NCBI GenBank assembly: GCA_021199375.1
Contig: JAJQIB010000002.1
Coordinates: forward strand, 1 to 64,000
DNA: 64,000 bases
Direction: 5' to 3'
Source of the DNA: Ruminococcus sp.
GTDB lineage: Bacteria; Bacillota; Clostridia; Oscillospirales; Ruminococcaceae
Both the position numbers and the translations under genes were made by a program. Positions 33,883-42,675 of the stretch are shown here, piece after piece; the stretch's first letter is position 1, and each line of letters begins with the position of its first letter. The notes beneath the pieces are model-generated. The model was not told the origin of the DNA and made no database searches. It saw only the letters and a program-made list of their open reading frames with translations.

Positions 33883-34881
33883 TCATTCTCCGTATTCAAC
33901 CGATGTGTCTTCAGATGAGCTTGTCTCATATGCCGCATATTTCTCGATGAAATCCTCGTTTTCGAGCGAGTCAGCATAGTCGGAGGTTACGTTTAGGTAC
34001 TCCTCAAGGCAAAGTCCTTGATTTGTGATGTCCTGTGCGATTTCAACGCCTACATATCTTAAATGCCAGGGCTCGTATTCGTATCCGGTGATATCCTCCT
34101 TGCCCTCCGGGAAGCGCACTATAAATCCGTATTCGGCACAGTGCTCCTCCAGCCAAATTGCTTCGGCGGTGCCGTTGAAGCTTGAGGAGGGATCGTTTAT
34201 ATCCATGCAAAGCCCAGATTGATGCTCTGAGTGTCCGGGTCTGGCGGAAATTTTATCTGCCTCATCAAGCCCACGCTCTGTGGCGTACCTGTCGAACAGC
34301 TCGTCCTGATAATCATAGGTGCGATAGCCTGATGCAATCCACAGTGTTATGCCATCCTCCCAAGCTGCGCCTGCCATTTCGTAGAATGCAGCCTCTGCTT
34401 CGGGATCTAGTCCGGGATCATAGTCTGAGGGCAGAGAGAAGGTTTTGTTTACTATTAGGATGCCATCAACATAGGTGATGCCGTTTTCGGTAACAAGGGT
34501 GTGACCCTCTGCTTGTCCGGAATAGTCACCGGTGTTGGTGTTTTCTGTGTCGCCTCCATTTTCCGCCGTGTCAGAGGAATCGGCATTGTTCTCTGCTATA
34601 GATGTGAGATCGTCAGCTGCATAAGAGGCTGTCTGGTCATCAGAGCTAGATGATGTATTTTCAGTGCTGGTTGATTTTCCTTCAAGGGATATGAAAATGA
34701 TAATAGCAAGTATAATTACAAGTCCACCGCCAAACAAAATCATCTTTGCGTGAAGTCGATCCCTTGCCAGCTCGTCAGCCCTTTGACGGCGTATTTTTGC
34801 CTCGCGTATCTGCTCTAAAACCGCGGGGTCGTATTCGTACTCGTCATTTTTATTCGAAAAATTATCCTGATTTTCGCTCAT
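33883..34881 (-). CDS. VanY-like D-alanyl-D-alanine carboxypeptidase
   Basis: A 332-residue membrane-anchored M15B peptidase: cytoplasmic start, membrane helix (about 46-66), Ser/Thr/Asp-rich stalk, then the catalytic domain (about 130-300). The zinc-site motifs are SARPGHSEHQSGLCMDIND (SxHxxGxAxD type) and EPWHLRYVG. It trims the terminal D-Ala of wall peptides. The true start is the ATG at 34881 with AAGGAAGG; the frame runs open to 35298, but that part lies upstream of a strong promoter. Confidence 0.9.
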   Translation of the reverse strand: MSENQDNFSNKNDEYEYDPAVLEQIREAKIRRQRADELARDRLHAKMILFGGGLVIILAIIIFISLEGKSTSTENTSSSSDDQTASYAADDLTSIAENNADSSDTAENGGDTENTNTGDYSGQAEGHTLVTENGITYVDGILIVNKTFSLPSDYDPGLDPEAEAAFYEMAGAAWEDGITLWIASGYRTYDYQDELFDRYATERGLDEADKISARPGHSEHQSGLCMDINDPSSSFNGTAEAIWLEEHCAEYGFIVRFPEGKEDITGYEYEPWHLRYVGVEIAQDITNQGLCLEEYLNVTSDYADSLENEDFIEKYAAYETSSSEDTSVEYGE

Positions 34882-34942
34882 AAAACCTTCCTTTGTATTG
34901 TGCTGATTGATTAAACCCTTAAGAATAAAATCTTGCAAGGAT

Positions 34943-34971
34943 ATTATACCACAAATTATATTATAAATCAA
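34943..34971 (-). promoter_or_regulatory. Promoter of the VanY-like gene
   Basis: Leftward TTGATT (34966-34971), 17-bp spacer, TATAAT (34943-34948). Confidence 0.8.
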
Positions 34972-35063
34972 GCATTTTTTCAGGATGTTTTGAACATTTA
35001 CCCAAAAAAGCAGGTGATTTTTTGTGCAAAGGGGCAGTTTTTTGTATAAAACGTTAAAAAATA

Positions 35064-35093
35064 TTGACAATCCGTATTGAAATATGTTATAAT
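35064..35093 (+). promoter_or_regulatory. Promoter of the dynamin-like operon
   Basis: TTGACA (35064-35069), 18-bp spacer, TATAAT (35088-35093), about 70 bp before the start codon. It diverges from the VanY-like promoter. Confidence 0.8.
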
Positions 35094-35162
35094 TTAATGT
35101 AAGTATGCTTGTGTGGGTTTTAGCTAAAAAAGACCTGTACAATGCAATTAAGGAGGTCAATG

Positions 35163-37226
35163 ATGAGCCAGTCAGAAAAAACGATTGAGTATTCAACCTA
35201 TTCATCTTATAAGGAAACGGTTGCAGCTTTATCTCAGGATCTAAGAGAGCTGCTCGAATTGAGCGAGGAAATTTCTTTGTCACATACGGCAAAGTCAATA
35301 AAGGAAACGCTCGAAAAGTCGGCGGACGAGCATTTTGAGGTTGCTATTGTCGGTGAATTTAAGCGTGGAAAATCAACGCTTATCAATGCTATGCTCGGAG
35401 AGGACGTGCTGCCTGCGGATGTGCTTCCTGCTACTGCAACACTTAATCGTGTTACATACAGTGAGGAGCCCTATGTTCAGGTTGAGTATAAGAATGGAAA
35501 AAGCGAGCGTGTTGATATCGACCAGCTCGAAAACTATGTTACAAAGCTGACGCTAGAGTCTGAAGAGACGGCTGAAACGGTGAAGGAAGCTACCGTTTAC
35601 TATGATACCGATTTTTGCCGCAACAATGTCGATATAATCGACACTCCAGGACTTAATGACGATGAGCAGATGACAAACGTTACACTTTCGATTCTGCCAA
35701 AAATAGATGCGGCGGTGTTTGTTATAAGCGCAAATTCACCATTTTCACAGTTTGAAAAGGATTTTCTTGAAAAGAAGATGCTTACATCGGATGTTGGAAG
35801 AATAATCTTTGTAGTAAACTGCTTTGGTACGTTTTCGCCTGAGGACGAAAATAAGATTGTAGAAACGGTTCGTGCAAGAATTACAAAGTATGTTATGGAC
35901 AAGGCGAAGATGGTCATGGGCGAGGATTCCCGTGAATTTGCCGTATACAAGAGAAAAATCGGCACACCTCGTGTTATCGGTGTGTATGCAAAGCGTGCGC
36001 TGACAGCAAAGAAGATAGAGGATCCGGGACTGCTTGAGGAATCAAATTTCCCTGAATTTGAGCGCGCCCTTGAAACTATGCTCACAAAGGAGCGTGGAGC
36101 AATTACACTTCAAATTCTTGCAAACAAGATCACAAATTCCGGCACAGAAATTTTACGCTCGGTGGTTATGCAGGAAAATGCGCTTATGATGGCGAATGAC
36201 GAATTTATGGAGCGCTATGAGTCGGCAATCGGCGAAATTGACGACATAAGAAACAAGAAGCGTGCTGAATTCGTAAAGATAAACAATGCCGCAAATCAGG
36301 TATTTGACGATCTAAAGCCTGTTCTTGACAGCTATTGGGATAACATCGAAGAGGCAGCAATGAGCGTTATTGATGGGTATAATATGACCTCAGATGATTT
36401 CAAGAGAGATCAGCTAAAAATTGTCACCGGAAAAATGACTGAAAAAATCAAGGAGAGCATAGAGGACAGAGCACAGATTATCTGTGAGCAGATTCAAAAC
36501 AACATCAATGTTGCGGTAAGTGTAGAGGCTGAAAGACTACAGAGCTTTGAGGACGAGTTCTTTGAGTCAGTAACTAAGATTCAAAGAATGTTTACCATGC
36601 CCGAAAAAATTTCGAAAAACGGCACGGCTGCTGACAAGGGTATAGGAGCGGCACTTGGCTCTTTTGGTGTGGGCGCAGCCTTTTTAGGCTTCCGTGAAGC
36701 AGGCGTTAAGGGCGCACTTCTTGGCGGCTTTACAGGACTGGTAAGCTTTTCATCTATATTCTTCACTACCGTTTTGGCACTTACTCCTGCATGGCCGGTA
36801 GCGCTATGCCTTATGGCAGCTGCAGGACTTGCCGGTACATTTACGGCAGGCTTTGCAATTGACAAGCTGTTAGTAAACGAAAGAATTGACAAATACAAGT
36901 CGAATTTCAAGTCGCAGGTTAAAAAGCAGTTCCATGAAATGCGACTGAACAATGACTTTACAGAAACAGTTCGTCGTCAGGTTTACTCAGCATTTGAAGG
37001 ACTGAAGGGAAAAATTGAGCAGGAAACTGAAATTATACTAAGAGATACACAGGAAACGCTTGATAATCTAAATGCACTTAAAACTGAAAAGAACAGTATA
37101 TCTGAGCGTGAGATGGATAGATTGCATGCTGTTGCGGAAAAGGCAAGCGAGATAGTATCGGAGGCTTATGCGATAAGAAAGGTTATTTCAGATTCTTTGG
37201 AGAATAACTCGACGAGCGCAGAGTGA
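35163..37226 (+). CDS. Dynamin-like GTPase with membrane hairpin
   Basis: A 687-residue large GTPase. G1 P-loop GEFKRGKSTLIN near 61-72, switch-I Thr in LPATATLNR, G3 DTPGLND near 158, and a G4-like VVNCFG segment. Residues about 490-575 hold a hydrophobic region with two or more helices rich in Gly and Ala, resembling the membrane-binding paddle of bacterial dynamin-like proteins. Helical stalk segments flank it. AAGGAGG sits six bases before the second of two tandem ATGs (35163). It is the first of three genes; a second dynamin-like GTPase closes the operon. Probable role: membrane remodelling or protection. Confidence 0.85.
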   Translation: MSQSEKTIEYSTYSSYKETVAALSQDLRELLELSEEISLSHTAKSIKETLEKSADEHFEVAIVGEFKRGKSTLINAMLGEDVLPADVLPATATLNRVTYSEEPYVQVEYKNGKSERVDIDQLENYVTKLTLESEETAETVKEATVYYDTDFCRNNVDIIDTPGLNDDEQMTNVTLSILPKIDAAVFVISANSPFSQFEKDFLEKKMLTSDVGRIIFVVNCFGTFSPEDENKIVETVRARITKYVMDKAKMVMGEDSREFAVYKRKIGTPRVIGVYAKRALTAKKIEDPGLLEESNFPEFERALETMLTKERGAITLQILANKITNSGTEILRSVVMQENALMMANDEFMERYESAIGEIDDIRNKKRAEFVKINNAANQVFDDLKPVLDSYWDNIEEAAMSVIDGYNMTSDDFKRDQLKIVTGKMTEKIKESIEDRAQIICEQIQNNINVAVSVEAERLQSFEDEFFESVTKIQRMFTMPEKISKNGTAADKGIGAALGSFGVGAAFLGFREAGVKGALLGGFTGLVSFSSIFFTTVLALTPAWPVALCLMAAAGLAGTFTAGFAIDKLLVNERIDKYKSNFKSQVKKQFHEMRLNNDFTETVRRQVYSAFEGLKGKIEQETEIILRDTQETLDNLNALKTEKNSISEREMDRLHAVAEKASEIVSEAYAIRKVISDSLENNSTSAE

Positions 37227-37257
37227 CGCATACAAAACATGAAGGAGGAAACCGAAA

Positions 37258-38232
37258 ATGAGTGATACCGTTTTGACGGATAATCCACTTTTATCTATAG
37301 ACACAGGCTTCCGCAGCTACCTAAACGCATATACAAGGTCCTTTCAAAATCATATTATAGATGGTCAGCTTGACTACGCCTTTGACTCGGATTTTGCTGT
37401 ACGGCAAAAGATTGTGGGACTTCCAGGTTGGGGAAAGCTCTCTAAGGCTATAAATACAGTAGATGTTTCTGCTGAGGCGAAGAGGCTGTTTTTGACCTGC
37501 GAGCAGGCGGGTGCTTTAAAGTATCCTGAAATATACGACATACTTAAGAGCAGCTGTGAGAGGCTTGAGCTTAATCTGCCGATAGTGCTGGTAAGAAAGG
37601 ACTATGGAAAGCCGCTTATCTATTCAATTGCGAGCGATTTAATTGAGCCGAGCATTGTGATAACAAAGGAACTGGTGGACTCCTGCAGCAAGGAGGAGCT
37701 TGAGCTTTTAATTGGTGCGGAGTGTGGAAGAATACAGAACAATCATAGTGCGTATAATTGGGCGATAACATATCTGAACTTTAACAGAAACACCTACAAG
37801 CCTTCTGAGCGCTCATACAAGGGTGCGGTGAACAGTCAGGTGGTAGGTGCGCTTATCGACTGGGTAAAGTACGCTGACATTACAGCAGACAGAGCGGGCA
37901 TGATTTGCATGTCAAATCCCGGAAGATTTATTGAGGTCATCTGCGGGCTGTTAAACAAAGGCTATATTGATTTTTATGGCAGAAGCTTTGAAAAGGCGGA
38001 TGCGGCAAAGCTGCGTGAGATAACGGTTCAGACACATACTACTGCCGTAAGAAGCCTAAAGGCGGATGCATCTCTCGACAGCACCGAGCGCAGAATTGTG
38101 GCGAGTGCGGAGTTTTTGACCTGTGATTCGCTGTTTAAGTGGAGAAACGATCTTGTGAATACAGATTCGCATTCCTGCACGGGTCAGATTTGCGATGTAA
38201 GAAGTAATATTATTATAGCGGGAGGACAGTGA
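37258..38232 (+). CDS. M48-like peptidase homologue lacking zinc ligands
   Basis: A 324-residue protein whose middle follows the M48 plan: KEELELLIGAECGRIQNNH occupies the place of the zinc helix (HExxH in active enzymes), but both His are replaced (A-E-C-G-R). The later segment YADITADRAGM matches the M48 ExxAD-RAG region with Asp for the metal-binding Glu. It is therefore probably an inactive scaffold or binding protein. There is no membrane helix, unlike most M48 proteases. It starts 31 bp after one dynamin gene and ends 2 bp before the next, implying a joint function. The family call is by eye. Confidence 0.65.
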   Translation: MSDTVLTDNPLLSIDTGFRSYLNAYTRSFQNHIIDGQLDYAFDSDFAVRQKIVGLPGWGKLSKAINTVDVSAEAKRLFLTCEQAGALKYPEIYDILKSSCERLELNLPIVLVRKDYGKPLIYSIASDLIEPSIVITKELVDSCSKEELELLIGAECGRIQNNHSAYNWAITYLNFNRNTYKPSERSYKGAVNSQVVGALIDWVKYADITADRAGMICMSNPGRFIEVICGLLNKGYIDFYGRSFEKADAAKLREITVQTHTTAVRSLKADASLDSTERRIVASAEFLTCDSLFKWRNDLVNTDSHSCTGQICDVRSNIIIAGGQ

Positions 38233-38234
38233 CT

Positions 38235-39998
38235 ATGAGTGAACACAACAGTGCTGCTGCAGACCGCGATATAAAAAGGGTAAGAGATATTTTCAAGCAG
38301 CTCTCGCAAAATGAAGAGATAGGCTCGGTTTTGGGGCATGAGTTTATCGATGCAATAAATGATTGGAACACCCTTATTGATAAGCGCAGTGACGAGCCCT
38401 TTACGCTGGTAATACTCGGAGATTTTAAGCGTGGCAAGAGCACGATTATAAATGCGCTTTTGGGCAAGGAAATTGCGCCATCGAACGTATCGCCTGAAAC
38501 CTATACAATAAATGAGATATCATATGGTGAGGAGCGCAGTGCAGCGGCGGTGCTTGAAAACGGTCAGCGTGTTGAGCTGCAGCTAAGCGACATAACGAGA
38601 GATAGGCTTGAGGTGCTTATGAAGATGTTCCCGGCGAAGGTGGAATATCTTGACATAAGAGATAATGCACCTATACTAAAGGAAATTCGAATTGTTGACA
38701 CTCCGGGACTATCGGATTTAGACGATTTGGACAGGCAGGTTACTGAATATTTGGTGAATGCTGATGCTATAATGTATGCGGCATCGTGTCTGTTGCCCTT
38801 TTCTGAGTCAGAGCAGATGTATCTTGGAACGCATGTACAGCCCAGACGATTTGGTATGCTTTATGTGCTGGTGAATATGATCGATGCGCTTAATTCACAG
38901 TCGGATGTTGACAAGATTATGCGCAGATTTAAGGTGCTTAGCGAAAAGATAGTGCCAAATTCATTTGTGTACGGAATAAGCGGAGCGGATGAGCTAAGGC
39001 GCAAGCTAAAGCAGCCAAGACTTCCCGACAAGGGCACACGGGACTTTTACGAAACGCAGTTTATGCAATTTGAGATGTCGCTTCAGCGTGATATCATCAT
39101 GAAGAAGGATATAATCCGAACAGATCGTGTTATCACTATGCTGGAGGATATGACCAACGACACCTCGGCAAAGCTACATATGTTCGCTGAAATGGCGGAG
39201 ATGGACTACAAAAAGCTCGAAGACAAGGAACGCAGCTTTAATGAGGAATGCTCGCAGCTTTCAGCAGCTTTAGAGGAATGCAAGCCGATTTTGCATTTGA
39301 GCATGACGGAGATGCAGCAGCAGGCAGAAACCTGGATGTATGAATTCTTTGCAAAGCTAAGAAAGAGCATACTTGAGTGCAGAGCGAAGGATGAAAACGG
39401 CGAGGATATTTATTCATCTGATGACATTGAGAAGTATTTTTACTCGTATCTGACCGAAAAGGTGGGCGAGGCTTATCGAAGCTGTATAGAGTACCATCGT
39501 GACAGAATGAATGAGATTGTTGACAAGCTGAGCCATCAGCTGGCTAAAAAGCTTGGCATAGAGGATCTTTCACAGGTGACGCAGGTAACAAGCGTTGATA
39601 GAATAATGCGTTCACTTGGTAAAAACGTTACAAGCCAGGTTATGGGAGTCAAGCTTTTTGGAACATCAGAAACCTTTCCGCCGGCAACAATGACTGCCTT
39701 CAGCAAGATTTTGGGCAGAAAGAAGCAAACGGATATAATCGATATTGCTCTTGAAAACTATGATGATATACGCAGCAACATTGTTAAGGACATCAAGACG
39801 GTGTATCAGGATCTTGAGGTAAAGGCGCTTTCGCAGCTGGATGGTATTTATCAATACCAAGCAGAAATTGGCAAAGAGGCTATCGGACACGCCAAGCAGA
39901 TTTTGGAAAGCTGTGATGGCGAGCAGATAGGAAGGGTGCTAAACGAGGCAATGGAGCTTTTGCAGGAGCCGATTGATATTTTGAAAAAGTATAGCTGA
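38235..39998 (+). CDS. Second dynamin-like GTPase, no membrane hairpin
   Basis: A 587-residue GTPase. G1 P-loop GDFKRGKSTIINALLG near 57-72, switch-I Thr in SPETYTINE, G3 DTPGLSD near 156, and G4-like VNMIDAL. The rest is mostly helical with long heptad-like stretches; no hydrophobic paddle is seen, unlike its partner. Paired unequal dynamins often act as hetero-oligomers, one membrane-anchored and one soluble. GGAGG precedes the ATG at 38235, which lies 2 bp after the previous stop. A terminator follows. Confidence 0.85.
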   Translation: MSEHNSAAADRDIKRVRDIFKQLSQNEEIGSVLGHEFIDAINDWNTLIDKRSDEPFTLVILGDFKRGKSTIINALLGKEIAPSNVSPETYTINEISYGEERSAAAVLENGQRVELQLSDITRDRLEVLMKMFPAKVEYLDIRDNAPILKEIRIVDTPGLSDLDDLDRQVTEYLVNADAIMYAASCLLPFSESEQMYLGTHVQPRRFGMLYVLVNMIDALNSQSDVDKIMRRFKVLSEKIVPNSFVYGISGADELRRKLKQPRLPDKGTRDFYETQFMQFEMSLQRDIIMKKDIIRTDRVITMLEDMTNDTSAKLHMFAEMAEMDYKKLEDKERSFNEECSQLSAALEECKPILHLSMTEMQQQAETWMYEFFAKLRKSILECRAKDENGEDIYSSDDIEKYFYSYLTEKVGEAYRSCIEYHRDRMNEIVDKLSHQLAKKLGIEDLSQVTQVTSVDRIMRSLGKNVTSQVMGVKLFGTSETFPPATMTAFSKILGRKKQTDIIDIALENYDDIRSNIVKDIKTVYQDLEVKALSQLDGIYQYQAEIGKEAIGHAKQILESCDGEQIGRVLNEAMELLQEPIDILKKYS

Positions 39999-40014
39999 TT
40001 TGGTAAAATAGCCT

Positions 40015-40046
40015 TAAGCACGTGGTGTTATGCCGCGTGCTTTTTG
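40015..40046 (+). terminator. Terminator of the dynamin-like operon
   Basis: Stem AAGCACG-TGG / GCC-GCGTGCTT with loop TGTTAT, then TTTTTG. Confidence 0.8.
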
Positions 40047-40075
40047 TTGTTTTGCTGAATGTTTAGAAAAAACGC

Positions 40076-40104
40076 TTGACAGCGTGAGAATGATATGATA
40101 TAAT
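40076..40104 (+). promoter_or_regulatory. Promoter of the wall-polymer locus
   Basis: TTGACA (40076-40081), 17-bp spacer, TATAAT (40099-40104). The start lies near 40111, about 60 nt before the first gene. I see no other strong promoter before 50 kb, so the locus may be one long operon. Confidence 0.85.
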
Positions 40105-40170
40105 AAATTGGTATGTAAAATGCGGTCATATTATTTGTAAAAAAGTGAAAGTGAGTCATACTAGAGAATT

Positions 40171-41346
40171 ATGAGAAAATCGGTGATAAGAAATGTCGTA
40201 AAGCTTGCGGCATTCAGAGTGGTTTATCCACTGACCTACAGGATTTGCTGTCTAAGACGGCAAAACAAATCGCTCACACTTTTTTGCGAGGTGAGGCATG
40301 ATTATCTCACTGACAGCTTTTTACCGATTGCTGAAGAGCTAAAACGCAGAAAAAAGCCTGTGCGTGTGTTCTACATTCACAACAACAGCGGCGGACTCGG
40401 TTATCTTTTTAGGTATTTTAAGCTTTGTATGATTTTGCCGACTGCGGGGAATATAATCATAGATGATACCTGCAATCTATTCGGAGCTTTTAAATTTCGA
40501 AAGGGAACAAAGCTTATTCAAACCTGGCATTCATGCGGTGCGTTTAAGAAATGGGGCTACTCGATAGCAGGGCTATCGTTCGGGCAGGATCCCGACGAGC
40601 TTGACCGTTATCCTGCACATCGAAGCTACGACCTAGTTACGGTGAGCAGCGAGGAATGTGTGCGGCACTTTAACGAGGCTTTTGGATTTGACAAGTCGGG
40701 CAAGGACTGTGTTAAGGCAATAGGCGTAGCACGCACCGATTATTTTTTTCGCAAGGAAAATCTTGATGCGGCTTATCGAGCCTTATATGAGGCATGTCCT
40801 AAGGCTAAGGGAAAACGGATTTTGCTGTATGCACCCACCTATCGCGGGGATGCAGATAAAGCCTACGCTCCCGAAATGTTTGATATAGGGGCGCTTAAGA
40901 GTCGGCTTGATGGATGCGTTTTACTGATAAAGCAGCATGGCTTTGTAAAGGAAAGACCAAAAATCCCTGAGGATTGCAAGGATTTTGCCTTTGATGTAAG
41001 TGATAAGCTAAAAATAGAGGAGCTTTTGGTGGTAAGCGACATTTGCATTACCGACTATTCATCGCTTATATTTGAGTATTCGCTGTTTGAGCGACCGATG
41101 GTGTTTTACGCTTATGACCTTGATGAGTTTTACGACTATCGTGGTTTTTATTACAGGTATGACGAAAGCTTCTTACCCGGTGAAATAACAAGGGCCGAGG
41201 ACGAGCTTTTTGCGGCAATCGAGAGTGCAATTGAAAACGGAGCAAACGTCGAAAGAGTACGAGCCTTTAAAGAGAGGTTCATGGGAGCATGCGACGGGAG
41301 CTCGGCTAAGAGGATTGTGGATTATATATTGGAGGATATAACATGA
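40171..41346 (+). CDS. CDP-glycerol/ribitol glycerophosphotransferase family protein (TagB/TagF-like)
   Basis: A 391-residue transferase of the TagB/TagF type, which adds alditol-phosphate from a CDP-alditol to a teichoic-acid-like acceptor. Family motifs: QTWHSCGAFKKWGY (acceptor His near 125), LYAPTYRGD near 227, IKQHGF, and ITDYSSLIFEYSLF near 300, which binds the CDP moiety. The ribosome site is poor (AGAGA). It overlaps the next gene by four bases (ATGA). A basic N-terminus suits membrane-face location. Confidence 0.9.
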   Translation: MRKSVIRNVVKLAAFRVVYPLTYRICCLRRQNKSLTLFCEVRHDYLTDSFLPIAEELKRRKKPVRVFYIHNNSGGLGYLFRYFKLCMILPTAGNIIIDDTCNLFGAFKFRKGTKLIQTWHSCGAFKKWGYSIAGLSFGQDPDELDRYPAHRSYDLVTVSSEECVRHFNEAFGFDKSGKDCVKAIGVARTDYFFRKENLDAAYRALYEACPKAKGKRILLYAPTYRGDADKAYAPEMFDIGALKSRLDGCVLLIKQHGFVKERPKIPEDCKDFAFDVSDKLKIEELLVVSDICITDYSSLIFEYSLFERPMVFYAYDLDEFYDYRGFYYRYDESFLPGEITRAEDELFAAIESAIENGANVERVRAFKERFMGACDGSSAKRIVDYILEDIT

Positions 41347-42614
41347 AATTTGGCGTGATCATGCATAAGACAACACAGAATATAGGTGATGACATTCAGA
41401 CCTATGCTGCTAAGTGTCATTTGCCGAGTGTGGATTATTTTATAGACCGTGAACACCTAGATACTTTTGAGACCCCTGATGGAAAGCCAGTTGCAACTAT
41501 CATGGCTGCATGGTACATGTGGCACAAATGGAATTGGCCTCCATCTAAATATATTGTTCCGTTGTTTACGGGAATTCATTTTTCTGACCATCAGTCGGCA
41601 CTTCAAGAGGGCAGTCCTGTTCAAACTCAATTTCTTGAGGGCTGTGGAAAGGAATACATGAATGTAAATGGTCCGGTAGGGTGTCGTGATTTATACACGC
41701 TAAAGAAATTTCAAAAAATAGGGCTGGATGCATTTTTCTCCGGATGTATTACTCTTACTTTACCAAAAATGGAGAAGAAAAAGCCGGAGCGTGAATATGT
41801 GTGTGCTGTGGATTTGCCAAAGGATGTTTTAGCAAAGCTCAAGAGTGAGCTTAAGGGTTCGGGAATTGATGTAATCACTACTACTCACTATAAGGATTAC
41901 CGTAATAGTGATGCTACATGGGAACAACGTGAAGAAGCAGTAAAAGAACTGCTTACAATTTATCAAAACGCTAAATGTGTGGTTACAAGACGCTTGCATT
42001 GTGCATTACCATGTTTGGCTATGGAAGTGCCTGTGTTTGTTACAAACAATCATAAGCGACCTGTATCAGGACGATTCGATCCTTACTATGATTGGATTTC
42101 GAATTGCAGCTACAAGGAATTTTTGGGTGGGAAATTCAACTACGATTTTTCAAATCCTCCTCCAAACAGCACGGCTTATCTTGAAGTGAGAGATGCTATG
42201 ATTAAGTCGATTAATGATTTCGTTGAAAAATACAAGAATGAAGATGGAAATGCTGAGGAGTATATAAAAACATCATATTCAGATGAGGAATTTTACCGAT
42301 GGAAATGTGATACCATGCGCAGCTGTATGGACGATTGGTTTAACGTCACAGTTTCAGAGGAAAAGGAATTAAAAGAGCTTAGCGCTTCCAAGAAAAAACT
42401 AGATAATGAAATTGAAGCTCTAAATAATTCTAACAAGAAATTGGAAAATGATATAACGGAGCTGCTTACTTCTAAGAGAGAGCTAGAGAGAAATGTGAAG
42501 AGCATTTCGAAAGAAAATGAAAGATATAGAGAAATATTGAATTGTCGCAGTGTAAGTAATGCAATAAAAATAAGAAATGTATTTTTGAGCCGCAATAAGA
42601 AGATTAAGCTGTAA
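41343..42614 (+). CDS. Polysaccharide pyruvyltransferase-like protein, copy 1
   Basis: A 423-residue protein of the polysaccharide pyruvyltransferase superfamily: start MKFGVIMHKTTQNIGDDIQ, middle GPVGCRD and FFSGCITLTLPK, and VVTRRLHCALPCLAMEVPV with the family Arg-Leu-His. The last 80 residues form a coiled coil and then a basic tail (NCRSVSNAIKIRNVF to NKKIKL) shared with the two following paralogues. The family adds ketal pyruvate to sugars or alditols, though some members have other roles. GGAGG precedes the ATG; it overlaps the upstream transferase gene by 4 bp. Confidence 0.82.
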   Translation: MKFGVIMHKTTQNIGDDIQTYAAKCHLPSVDYFIDREHLDTFETPDGKPVATIMAAWYMWHKWNWPPSKYIVPLFTGIHFSDHQSALQEGSPVQTQFLEGCGKEYMNVNGPVGCRDLYTLKKFQKIGLDAFFSGCITLTLPKMEKKKPEREYVCAVDLPKDVLAKLKSELKGSGIDVITTTHYKDYRNSDATWEQREEAVKELLTIYQNAKCVVTRRLHCALPCLAMEVPVFVTNNHKRPVSGRFDPYYDWISNCSYKEFLGGKFNYDFSNPPPNSTAYLEVRDAMIKSINDFVEKYKNEDGNAEEYIKTSYSDEEFYRWKCDTMRSCMDDWFNVTVSEEKELKELSASKKKLDNEIEALNNSNKKLENDITELLTSKRELERNVKSISKENERYREILNCRSVSNAIKIRNVFLSRNKKIKL

Positions 42615-42675
42615 ATAATATTTTTGAACACCAAATTAGCCGTGCGTTACTCTAAAAATGAAGGAGAATGGTTAA

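Noticed and set aside
34882..35298. N-terminal extension of the VanY-like protein
   Set aside because: It precedes a strong promoter (34943-34971) and an excellent ribosome site at 34881; residues are not protein-like.
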